Shown in pieces: positions 1 through 9,378 of a DNA stretch of 64,000 nucleotides; the first letter of the stretch is position 1, and every line of letters begins with the position of its first letter. The position numbers and the translations under genes were made by a program. The notes under the pieces are model-generated. The model made no database searches. It worked only from the letters and a program-made list of their open reading frames with translations, and was not told the DNA's origin. Source of the stretch: Saussurea involucrata (Eukaryota > Streptophyta > Magnoliopsida > Asterales > Asteraceae); assembly GCA_033807775.1 (NCBI GenBank), contig CM066314.1, forward strand, positions 94,342,929-94,406,928, in the 5' to 3' direction.

Positions 1-114
1 ATTGTTTGATATATATCAATAAATAATTTAGAAAGATAAAAATCGTGTGTTTGTATTCAACCCCCCCCCCCCCCCCCCTTCTACAAACGTGTATACCCTT
101 TTCTACGACCAACA
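1..114 (+). repeat. 3' end of the 5' LTR of element A
   Basis: The stretch matches the last 114 bases of the LTRs at 42335-43307 and 61896-62866. It includes a run of 18 C (61-78) and the terminal CCAACA at 109-114. The primer-binding site should follow at 117, but only TGGTAT remains. About 40 bases present in the sister copy are missing, with TAT at both sides of the deletion, so A has lost most of its primer-binding site. Confidence 0.88.
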
Positions 115-156
115 AGTGGTATACTAGTTCTTTTCTCTTCCTTGCTATTTTTCATA

Positions 157-2529
157 ATGGCTAACCCTACAAACACAAACTATATCGATAATGGTTCTCT
201 TGCAAAACCCCCTAGGTTCTCCAAAGATAACTTCAATCTCTGGATAAATAGGACGACGCTCTTCCTATAAGGTGTAGATCCCACTATAGCTCACTATATC
301 CAAATGGACCATATGTCCCTTTCATGATTGACCCTGCTGTTCCTGCCACTGCTATCCCTAAACGAATCATCCCCAGGGAAGTCACAAACTGGACTGGTGA
401 GGACAAGAAGAAGGTGGCCATCGATACTAAGGCAAGATCCATCATCTCTGTGGCTCTTCCTGTCGAAGTCTACCACTCCGTCATCAACATGAAGAGTTCT
501 AAAGCCATGTGGGACACTATATGTGTTCAATATGAAGGTACTACTGAAGTTCTGGATTCGAGAAGGATCAACCTGGTAAGACAGTATGAAAGTTTCATTT
601 GTGGTAAGAATGAAACCCTCTCTGAAATACATCAACGGTTTAACTGTTTAATCATTGACTTAAAACTGTTGGTAAAGAATATTCTAACTTTAAGATCCTT
701 ACAAAGTTTCTAGAAAGTCAACCTGAAAGTTGAGATAGTTATTCTATGTGTCTTAAACTCTCAAAGGATCTGAAATCTATGACCCTATCTACCTTATATG
801 GCACTATGTTCAATCATGAGCAGTCGTGTCATCTTAAGAAGAATCTTGTAAAAGATTCCAAAAGCACACATGTTGCTTTATTCTCTTCAGAGTTGATACC
901 TACTCAGCGATCTACTGTCACTATCACTGAGTTGGAATCTAACTCTAATGACGCATCAGACACTAATCCTTCAGATCTTGATGAATCTCTGGCTCTCCTA
1001 ACTAATTCTTTCAGGAGATTCGCCAGAAAGAGTAACTTCAGAAGAAATAAACCTCTTTCCCTCACAGACAACCCAAAATCTTCAACTCCTGTAGATAAGG
1101 CAACTGCCACTTGCTGTAACTGTGAAAAGATAGGTCACTTTGCTAGTGAGTGCAAGTCAAAGAAAGTCTTCAAACCCTCATCTTCTTCCTATAAAAATCC
1201 TCTAACCCCAGGGCTAGAGATGACAAATACAAGGAGCTGAAAGAAAAATATGCAAAGCTGAAAAGCTTTAAGAAGAAAGGAAAAGGCATGATCGCTGAAG
1301 ATCATGACTGGGCTGCATCAGATGAAGATTCCTCTGAATCTTATAATGATGAGGCGAATCTCTGCTTCATGTCTCAAATAGAAGAAGAGGAAGAAACAGC
1401 AAAATTTCCCTCTACTTGTACCTCCACCTCTCAGGTATCAATTCCTTCCACTAATACTTCTACTTCAGCTGATAATGACGCGGATAGTCGACGAACCGTA
1501 GATCTTTTGACTATTGATTTATATGATGCCATGAATGGCAAGACCAAATCTAAAAAGCAAATTCTTGATCTCACTGAACAGCTTAAAAACTGTCATTTGC
1601 AAATTGAAAGGCTTTCTAAAATAGAAGAAAATTTGAAAGATCAAGTCTGTATAAATCAAATCATTAGTATTTAGCGAGAAGAAGCTATCGCTACATTAAA
1701 GGCTGAAAAGGATACGGTTGAAGGATGGTGTAAATCCTCAACAACGATCACTGAGATAATTCGCGCTCAGATTCCCCTGAGTGACAAAAGTTGTCTTGGT
1801 TATAAAGCTGATGCTGAAGAACCAACCACTGATCGTTCCATGCTTACGTTCGGAATGTTCGTGTCCTCTATCCCTGACACCTCTTCATCTCAGTGTTCTT
1901 CTTCTAAAACTCCCATTCCTGAGGATAAACCTACCTTAATTTCTAAAGGTACATCTAAAGAAAAAGCTTTTAATCCAAAACCTCAGAAGGGTACCTTTGT
2001 ACCTAAGATGAATGTTTCTAAACATTCAGTGACTCATCCCTCTACGTCTAAGACCAAGATCCCTGGATTTATTCAGCGATCTACTCTTAAACTAAAAGTG
2101 GATGTAATTGGTAAGAAATTCGAAGAACTGATAGTTCCTCCAATTTCCAATGCCAAAGGTATACTTGGTGCTGGCCCTACTCATTTAAAAATTTCGGCTA
2201 AGCATACAAATGGTCCTAAAGCTACTTTTAGCTATAGGAAATGTTATCACTGTGGACTTACCGATCGTATTGCAAGTAAGTGCCCTACAGCCACCAAAGT
2301 GGAAAAATTAGCTAAGGTGAAGATCCCTGCCACCAAAGCAAAGAAGACCAATCCTGATGCAAATCAGGTTAAGGTGAAAACAACCACTGAGGTTAAGAAA
2401 TTGAGCAAAGTGAAGACTACCACTGAAGCTGAATCTTCAAATGCTGCAAAGATTGCAGAACCTTCAACTTCCTCTACCACCACTGAGAAATGTGGACCCA
2501 TATTAAAATGTGTTCCCAAATCAAACTAA
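157..2529 (+). pseudogene. gag: Element A gag, multiply disrupted
   Basis: Gag forms the cytoplasmic virus-like particle and binds element RNA. The start at 157 begins MANPTNTNY, matching the gag at 43391. A UBN2-type capsid region follows (about 480-830), then a CCHC knuckle of the form CNCEKIGHFASEC near 1115-1160. A second, diverged knuckle (CYHCGLTDRIASKC) lies near 2240-2285. The frame is broken by a TAA near 270, by a net 1-nt deletion giving TGA at 325-327, by a lost A in the A-run near 665, and by TGA replacing Trp near 735. Further shifts lie near 1240 and 1675. The 325-327 frameshift is also present in the copy at 43391-44397. Confidence 0.88.
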
Positions 2530-2544
2530 TCTTCCTTTGTTCGC

Positions 2545-4639
2545 AGGTCTGGAAGGGTAACTGGTATCTCGATAGCGGATGCTCTAGACATATGACTGGC
2601 AAAAAGAACCTGTTCACTGAATATAAGGAAGAGAAAGGTCCTTCTGGGATCTTTGGTGGGAACGGAAAAGGATATACCCGAGGGTTTGGTGTACTCTCTA
2701 ATGGTACAACAACCTTCAAAAGAGTCGCATACGTCGAAAGGCTGAAGCACAATCTTCTGAGCATCAGTCAGCTATGTGACAAGGACTACAAAGTATGTTT
2801 CATAAAAGAGTCATGCTTTGTAACTGAAAAAAGGAGAAAGTCTCTCTAACCGGATACCGTTTGGAAAATGTTTATGTTATAAACATGGACTCGACAACCA
2901 CTGAGAATTCTTGTTTCTTCTCCAAAGCCTCATCTGATGTCAATTGGATATGGCATAAGAGGCTCTCTCATCTCAACTTCAAGACACTGAACACTCTTTC
3001 TTCAAAAGAGTTGGTCACTGGTCTACCTCAACATTCATACGCTAAGGAATCTCTATGTTCAGCATGTGAGAAAGGGAAACAAACCAAAGCAAGCTTAAAG
3101 TCAAAGCAAGTTTCCTCAGCGTCATCTCCTCTTCAACTTCTTTACATGGATTTATTTGGACCTGTTAACAAATAATCCATTGCTAGAAAGAAATATATAC
3201 TGGTCATAGTTGATGACTTCTCTCGCTACACATGGGTTATGTTTCTCCGTTCTAAGAGTGACACCGCTGAAGAACTCATCTCTTTTGTCAGGAAAATGGA
3301 AGTCCTGAATAATATGACCATTCGCTCGATAAGGAGTGATCATGGGATTGAATTCAAAAACAGTTCCTTTGAAAACTTCTTTGAAAGTAAGGGTATTACT
3401 CACAACTTTTCTTCAGTGAGAACACCGCAACAAAATGGAGTCACTGAAAGAAGAAATAGAACGATCATCGAAGCTGCTCGTTCAATGCTCAGTGATTCTC
3501 ATCTACCTACTCAGTTCTGGGCAAAAGCTGTCAACACTGCTTGTTTTACTCAAAACAGGTCGTTGTTTGTCAAAAGATTTAAGAAAACAACCTACGAACT
3601 TTTCCATGGGAGAAAGCCTTTAATTAGCTTTCTTCACATCTTTGGATGTCAGTGTTTCATACTGAACAACATGGATGCCCTAGGAAAGTTTGATCCCAAG
3701 GATGATGATGGAATATTTCTTGGATACTCTTCAATCTCCAAAGCCTTCAGAGACTTCAATCGTAGAAGACAAAATGTAGAGGAAACAATTCACGTCACGT
3801 TTGACGAATCCCGTTCAGCGAATTCTAGACCTTTTGCTGATACCGAAGAACTCAATCAATGGATGTTTTCTCATCTTGGGGACTCAGAAAGTACTCCAAA
3901 TCCTCAAGTCCACATCCCTACCGCTGATGATGATGATCCTACCATCATCCCAAGCATGCAGAAAAGTGAAGCTGAATCGTCATGGGTTTCAGCTGTTCCT
4001 CTCAACACTATGCCTGCTTCTGAACCTTCTACCTCAGATATTCCATCTACTTCTCAACAATCAGTGAATGACATAGTGTCTGTACCTCTTCCTCTCTTTC
4101 CTTAAATTCCTGAAGTTGTTGTAGCCTCTTCTTCGGCTCCTCCAGAAGTTCAAATCGAGTCAGCGAATCATGCTCCGGCTCAGCGATGGACTATTAATCA
4201 CCCCATTGATCAGATTCTTGGTGATCCAAACGCTAGTGTTTAGACTCGACGAGGTTCAGGTAACATTTGTTTATTTGTTAATTTCATTTCTCTGATTGAA
4301 CCAAGGAAAACAGATGATGCCCTCAGAGATCCAAACTGGATCAGCGCTATGCAAGCAGAGCTGCCAGAATTTGAAAGAAACAAAGTTTGGAAACTTGTTC
4401 CAAGACCATCTGACAAGTCAGTGATAGGCACTAAATGGGTCTATCGAAACAAGTTGAATGAACATGGAACTGTAACCCACGACAAGGCTCGTCTTGTTGC
4501 TCAGGGATACAGACAAGAGGAAGGCATAGATTACGATGAAACATTTGCCCCAGTGGCAAGACTCGAAGCAATTCGTCTATTTTTAGCATACGTTGTTCAC
4601 AGAGACTTCAAAGTCTATCAAATGGACGTTAAGTCAGCA
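2545..4639 (+). pseudogene. pol: Element A pol (protease, integrase, partial RT), disrupted
   Basis: Polyprotein for proteolysis, integration and reverse transcription. The protease motif YLDSGCSRHMTG is intact near 2565-2600. A frameshift follows near 2830. The integrase zinc region has WHKRLSHLNF and CSACEKGK (about 2950-3080). Its catalytic core keeps MDLFG, RSDHGIEF and the Glu in GVTERRNR. A TAA replaces a Gln codon at about 3172-3174. After an Asn/Pro/Ser-rich linker with a stop at 4105, RT starts near 4300 with PNWISAMQAEL and reaches YQMDVKSA, where element B cuts it. RNase H and the YVDD box are absent from the window. Confidence 0.88.
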
Positions 4640-4920
4640 TGTTAGGGTCAATTTATGTTGAATAGAAGTTCAAGGGGCTGAATTGTATTTGTTTATTTTG
4701 AGCCTTTTAGTGAACGGGACGTGGGCTTGTTAACCACGGGCCTGCCATATATAATGTTTTGTTTTAGCCATTGTTTAGGCTAGTTGTTCATATTGCTTTC
4801 CTAATCGAATTGTAAAACTCTCTCAATATTGAAAGCTAATTGGATGACCAGTTGAAATCATAACCTACTGTTATTATCTATTGATTTTATATTGTTCGTA
4901 GCACGGATCTGGAACTCTCA
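4640..4920 (+). repeat. 5' LTR of element B (281 bp)
   Basis: The LTR starts TGTTAGGGTCAATT and ends GGAACTCTCA, giving the TG...CA ends of retroviral LTRs. A tRNA-Met primer site follows two bases later. A TATA-like ATATATAATG lies near 4747. No second copy exists in the window, so age and target duplication cannot be read. It is much shorter than the LTRs of C, D, E and G/H. Confidence 0.8.
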
Positions 4921-4922
4921 AT

Positions 4923-4937
4923 TGGTATCAGAGCAGA
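4923..4937 (+). other. Primer-binding site of element B
   Basis: TGGTATCAGAGCAGA is complementary to the 3' end of plant initiator tRNA-Met and lies two bases after the LTR, the normal place for minus-strand DNA priming. Confidence 0.9.
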
Positions 4938-5339
4938 CGGATAAATCGATTCAAAGTGTTCTTTTGAATTCTGGTAACTTTTCTAAACATAAGACTGTGT
5001 TCTTGATTGAAATTTCATATTTTGATTCGGATTAAATTTCCTAGTTTTGTTTATACCATTCTGTTAGCATTACCTTTCTTAGCGATTCTGCAATTTTTCT
5101 CGTCTTAATTCGATCGTTTGAGTGGTTTTAAGCAAAATCAAAGTATTGGTTTTTGAGTGCTGTTCATATCAAGAATAAAAAAAAAAATCAAAATCGTACT
5201 ATTTTGCTTGTCTATCGATTTGGGTAATGTTATTGTGTTATTTTTGGAAAGTTTCTAACGTTTCAGGAAGTTATCTTTCAACCCTAGTCGCAATCCATCA
5301 AATTTTTGACATTCCAGCCGCTGTTTCTGGATAACAGCA

Positions 5340-5800
5340 GCACTTTCCGGACAATCGCTTCAACCTTTCCGGGTACATTTCAGCTTTTCGGGTAAGTTCC
5401 GTAATTTCAATCTTTCCGGATACAATTGTTCCGGATACCCAAAGTTTCTGGTAAAATATCTTATCCGGACAACTCAACGTTTCTGGTAACCTATTTTATC
5501 CGGACAACTCGAAGTTTCCGGTTAAATTGATTCTTCCGGGACACTCTATCATCCGTAAAGTGTATCATCCGAAAACCAATTCCATCCGGTAAGTATATCA
5601 TCCGGTAAGTTTCGTGTTTACTATTTTCATTCGGAAACTATTGTCTTCCGGTAACCCATTGTTATCTGGAAACTATAGTTTGTCCGGACACATCTGTGTT
5701 ATCCGGACACTTCTGTCTTTTGAACTGATTTTCACTCAATCTGATCCGGACACTTCCAGATCAGACATCACATCCGGATTCCTATCCGGTAAGTTCAGTT
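5340..5800 (+). repeat. TCCGG-rich leader repeat of element B
   Basis: Between the primer site and gag the word TCCGG (often TCCGGA or TCCGGTAA) recurs about 16 times in 460 bp, at loose intervals of roughly 15-45 bp with unrelated sequence between. Chance expectation is below one. A similar field lies at 50500-50640 and 55283-55640 in the B-type part of the chimeric element, just before its third ORF. The rest of the leader (4938-5339 and 5800-5880) is AT-rich and shows no gene. Confidence 0.75.
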
Positions 5801-5881
5801 CTGTTGAATTCTTACCTGTTTCTAGTTTAAATCAGTCGTAGAACCTGCGTTAGGATACCACTCGTAGTGCCTTGTGTTAGG

Positions 5882-6729
5882 TCATCACTTTGAATCGATC
5901 ATATCGTCTGACGATCACTCCAGTGCAACTGAAGATCTCTTCACGTGACGCTCTTGCTATCGGTACCGATTCCAAGCCACCTTGTCTCTACCAAGGTGAG
6001 TACAGCTAATGGATGGACAGATTCATCATCTTCATAGAGTCGAATGACAACTTCGAGTACATTTGGCGAGCTTTAGAAAATGGGCCAATTCCTATACCTA
6101 TGAAGACCGTTCCACCAACTCAAGAAGATGGTGAGACACGCACCATGAGGAAGACTCTCACCGATATGACCGACGATGAAAGAGGCATGCTTGAGGGAGA
6201 AAAGCATGCTAAGCGGTACCTTGTTCAAGCTCTCCCCAACACGATCTATACTGCCATCGACAGTTACAAAGATACAGCTAAGTGCATATGGGATCAGGTG
6301 GAAAAGATGATGCGTGGGAGCAAAGTCGGGGATCAGCTGAAGATTAATAGCTCAATAACCAAGTTTGATAGCTTTAAACAGCGCACCGGTGAATCCCTTT
6401 CCCAAACTTATGAACGGTTCTGTCTTCTTCTCAACGATCTCCACAAGAACAAGATTACTCGTTCCAACACTGAGAACGCTATGAAGTTCCTCAATAACCT
6501 TCTGCCTGAGTGGAAAATGTTTGCATCACACGTCAAGCATAACCATTTGATGGAGAAGGTCGGCATTCACGAGCTGTATGAAATGCTTCTTCAAGACGAA
6601 GATGAGGTAACGGAAATTATGAATGAGAAGAAGATTGCATCCAAGCCAGCTGCTGTTCCTCTAGCACTCATGTCCTCGAAACAAGGGAAATCTTCTGGCC
6701 GTCACTCCAAACGTGCTCAAAGGCAAAGC
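5882..6729 (+). pseudogene. gag: Element B gag, N-terminal part
   Basis: The reading frame is open from 5882, right after a TAG, and I see no ATG in it before 6009. It encodes SKPPCLYQGEYS, a TAA at 6007-6009 in place of one codon, then WMDRFIIFIESND from 6010. The capsid-like UBN2 region runs to about 6600 (CIWDQVEKM, LSQTYERF, LPEWKMF). The TAA is probably a nonsense mutation, because the words on both sides read as one gag start. Element C interrupts the frame after the codon at 6727-6729. The continuation is at 19528. Confidence in gag identity is high; the start is unresolved. Confidence 0.82.
6725..6729. repeat. Target-site duplication of element C, left copy (AAAGC)
   Basis: AAAGC precedes the LTR of C here and is repeated immediately after the other LTR at 19523-19527. 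Five bases is the usual copia duplication, which proves C inserted as a complete unit into B gag. Confidence 0.93.
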
Positions 6730-7703
6730 TGTTGGTCCCGAAAGGCCTATACAAGTTTGTAGAAGGGGGGGGGGGGGGGGGGGGTTGAATACAAACACGC
6801 TCTTTTACTTTTCTAAATTGTTTATTGATAAATCATTAACAATTTACAGCTTGTTGCGGAAACAAGATTAAGGATAAACCTAAATCTAAACAAGTTGGAA
6901 CACTAAGGTTTCATGCACTAAGAAAGATATGGAGATTACTAATAAAATCCTATCTTGAGAGAGATTTGAACTTGTCCAGAGTTAGCAAGTTACTTCAAAT
7001 GAAGTGAGTTCATCTCTTTATATACTGCATGCATTTAATGCAATTCAGTATACACTTTACATGTGTCATCAGCGGATTGGTTGCATGTCATTGACCTTTG
7101 TTGACAACCTTAGTAGCCGTAAAGATGAACAGTGTAGTATCAGAGTGGTTGTACGATCTCAGATTTTCGGAGGTTCTTTTCTGACATTTCGTACGGTGGC
7201 GTGCAAGGGAGGTTAAGACAAAAGTACTTTGTACGGAGGACTTCATGATCAGCTTTCGTTGATTCAGCGATTATCATTTACTATTCAGCGAATGATAAAG
7301 TTCAGCGATAGCTGAAGTCTTGTACTTGATACTTCACGTTGAGTGGACAAATCTGAGTCTTCGCTGATCCGCATCAGTTCATTAGTAGATTTGTCGCTGG
7401 TTCTTGAGCTTGATCTTCGACTTCAGCGTAGAACCTTTGTTGACGTGAAACTTGTCTTCAGGGATTATAAGTAAACAACTAACTTATCAGCGATCACCAT
7501 AAGGACTGAACAGACTCAGCGCATTATGGTGAACAGTGTTCGCTGAATGTTTAATTTAAAGCGCGAGAGTTCCTATCAGCGGTACTGTAAGATCTTAGTA
7601 CTTATCAGCGATAGTGAAACTCTGATACATATTGTTTACATACAATTTTCACTAAGTATTTAAGAGAGGGTCATTATCAAATCACTGAGGGTTTGGATCA
7701 ACA
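6730..7703 (-). repeat. 3' LTR of element C (974 bp)
   Basis: In element sense it runs TGTTGATCCAAACC to GGGACCAACA. It contains a TATATAAAG TATA box (about 7015-7023, minus strand) and a run of 20 G on the plus strand (6765-6784; C in sense). Ten copies of TCAGCG or its complement lie between 7261 and 7620. Confidence 0.93.
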
Positions 7704-7714
7704 ATCTCCCCCTA
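7704..7714 (-). other. Polypurine tract of element C
   Basis: ATCTCCCCCTA on the plus strand reads TAGGGGGAGAT in element sense and abuts the 3' LTR, the normal plus-strand DNA primer. From here to 7969 there is no coding signal. Confidence 0.88.
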
Positions 7715-7969
7715 TTTGATTATGACATAGCAATAAAGAGAATTGCTATTTAATGAAAACATAAGGATAAAAAGAACTCATAAAATATTTGTCCCTTTTA
7801 CTGTTTTCTGGGATCTTTTCAGTACTGATGGAGTAAAGTACATTCGCTGAAATCTTTCTTTAAATCTTTGAATCAGGTTACAATGAAGAATAGAAAGATT
7901 ACAAGTACAAGCGAAATAAATTACAAGTACAGAAGGATAACTGATACAATAGAGAAAAAGGAGATTATA

Positions 7970-8416
7970 TCAGTTTTCAAAAGGTTCTTCCTTAATGAGA
8001 AGTTCATCAAGGGTCGTCTTTTCAGTGGGAATCATCCAGTCAGGAACCGTTACACCTTGTTTTCTTTTCTTCAGCGCTTCTTGAAAGATCAAGGGTTTTA
8101 GGTGTCGTGCCTGAATGTCCTTTCTGAAGTCACACCAGTAGATAAGATCTCTGAGCTGTTCGATTGGAGTGATTGGGAGCTCAGCGATCCGTTGAAAGCA
8201 TTTTCGTCCGTCGTAGTCAAGAAAGAATATTCCATAAGGATTACTGATGACTTTACCAGGGACGAAAAGTTCACATGGTGGCAAAGAGATGTCAAGGGCA
8301 GATAGATCAGGATCAGGACCAAGTACTTCAGCGCGAGAGAAACCAATTCCAGTTTCATTTCGTATGACAGGTCCTGAATTTGAATCTTGACGTTTCTTCC
8401 TTGGAGAACCTCTTTT
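7970..8416 (-). CDS. C third ORF: coding extension beyond an in-frame TGA
   Basis: This stretch continues the frame of exon 2 after its TGA (8417-8419) for 148 codons to a TGA-type end at 7970. It encodes a conserved block with VIRNETGI, LGPDPDLS, PYGIFF, RKCFQRIAELPITPIEQLRDLIYWC and a basic tail. The same block follows a TGA at the same alignment position in H (61184-61618), and PRFGLVF in E at about 28500 looks like a distant version. It could be reached by readthrough or be stranded by a nonsense mutation. Sequence conservation favours function; this is inference. Confidence 0.6.
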   Translation of the reverse strand, partial: KRGSPRKKRQDSNSGPVIRNETGIGFSRAEVLGPDPDLSALDISLPPCELFVPGKVISNPYGIFFLDYDGRKCFQRIAELPITPIEQLRDLIYWCDFRKDIQARHLKPLIFQEALKKRKQGVTVPDWMIPTEKTTLDELLIKEEPFEN

Positions 8417-9226
8417 TCATTTCGGCTTTAGATCAGGAACATGAGGAATATCCACACAAGAAGATATCAAGTCGATCTGTCTGTTTATCAGCTTTTCGAA
8501 ATGATTCTTGTACTTTGATTGTGATGGTTGGATAGCTAACCTCATCTCCAGCCATTCAGAGAGACCATACCTTTTTACAGTGTCAGCACGAAAGGTTTCA
8601 GATGTGCCATCTTCTCTGAACAGTTTGATGTCAACAATAGGTACTCCGATAGATGTTCTTCCAGAGATGAATACCTTGTTGATCTTCGCTGGACGATATC
8701 TGAAGTGAATTTTCTCTTTACACCAGATCAAGGTGGTCTGAGAAACTTCAGTTTTCTTTTCCACGATCTTCTGGGCTTCTTCCCACAGCTTTCGTTGGAT
8801 TTGAATGGGAACACGCTTCAGCTTGGGGTCTTTGACAGATTCTTGAGTGAGCTTGATGGCGTATTCTCTGTCTTTCTCTTCAGCTTCCTTTCTTTCAGCA
8901 ATGAGGCGTTCAGCTCTAAGGTGGTCCTGATATTCAGCTTTTGAAATTCTGGACTTAGGAGGAACTGAAGGCAGTTGATCAGGACTTAGAATGATTCGCT
9001 GATCCTCGAATCGCTTTATTATTTCTTCTCTTCTCTTTTGATCCTCTTCACTCAGCTTTTGAGGAACTGAGGAAGGTCTCTTATTGCGCGAGAGAGGTTG
9101 TTCTTCTGGTTCATCAGTCTCAGAGATCAAGTCCAAGACTGGGATTATTTCATCAGCAGCAGCTGGCTTTATTTGTGAAGTCGCAACAGTAGAACCTTCA
9201 GCGACATCCTCAAACAGGGGAGAGGA
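8417..9226 (-). CDS. C third ORF, exon 2
   Basis: This is exon 2 of the third ORF, beginning at TCC TCT CCC CTG after the acceptor CAGCTAG. It gives 269 codons in phase with exon 1 and ends at TGA 8417-8419. It has a Lys/Glu-rich helical part (EDQKRREEIIKRFEDQ, AERKEAEEKDREYAIKL). A conserved domain follows, with KIHFRYRPAKI, FISGRTSIGVPIVDI, REDGTSETFRAD and LSEWLEMRLAI. H keeps most of these at 60395-61183, and E keeps the pattern REDNSETTFAD near 28780. I recognise it as the third ORF typical of long plant copia elements. The biochemical role is unknown to me; no nuclease or polymerase motif is visible. Confidence 0.75.
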   Translation of the reverse strand, partial: SSPLFEDVAEGSTVATSQIKPAAADEIIPVLDLISETDEPEEQPLSRNKRPSSVPQKLSEEDQKRREEIIKRFEDQRIILSPDQLPSVPPKSRISKAEYQDHLRAERLIAERKEAEEKDREYAIKLTQESVKDPKLKRVPIQIQRKLWEEAQKIVEKKTEVSQTTLIWCKEKIHFRYRPAKINKVFISGRTSIGVPIVDIKLFREDGTSETFRADTVKRYGLSEWLEMRLAIQPSQSKYKNHFEKLINRQIDLISSCVDIPHVPDLKPK

Positions 9227-9378
9227 CTAGCTGAAAAGCAGCGATCTTACAGATAAGAATTGGGTAGAAGAACTTGGGTAGAAAAGATAGAAAAATAATG
9301 TGGATGTGTATATAGGTTTGGAGAACTTAGTGAGCTGTTGAGAAGTTCAGGGAAGGAAAAAGTAAAGTTTTAGTTTAC
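9227..9378 (-). other. Predicted 152-nt intron in the C third ORF
   Basis: The donor is CAG|GTAAAC and the acceptor is TTTTCAGCTAG|TCC, both on the minus strand. Joining the ends keeps the frame: 885 codons, then 269 codons. Without splicing the frame stops two codons after the donor. H has a 155-nt intron at the same place and phase (60240-60394). Using the upstream CAG as acceptor would instead give a stop after about seven codons in both elements. Confidence 0.72.

Larger units (their letters stand above)
1..4639 (+). mobile_element. Element A: truncated Ty1/copia (C-type subfamily) retrotransposon
   Basis: The window opens inside the 5' LTR of a copia element. Gag and pol follow in the + direction until the reading stops inside reverse transcriptase after the MDVKSA motif, where the LTR of element B begins. 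The right half of A is not in the window. Its LTR end and gag closely resemble those of the chimeric element at 42335-62866 and are more distant from C, so A and that element form one subfamily. Multiple stops and frameshifts show that A is dead. This is seen directly; its insertion site lies outside the window. Confidence 0.9.

Noticed and set aside
61..78. Poly-C run as a sequencing artefact
   Set aside because: It recurs at the same place in five C-type LTRs on both strands with differing lengths, so it is a real feature; exact lengths may still be uncertain.
5992..6002. AAG|GTGAGT as a retrovirus-like splice donor just before gag of B
   Set aside because: The bases also encode the QGEYS part of gag in an open frame starting at 5882, so coding explains them.
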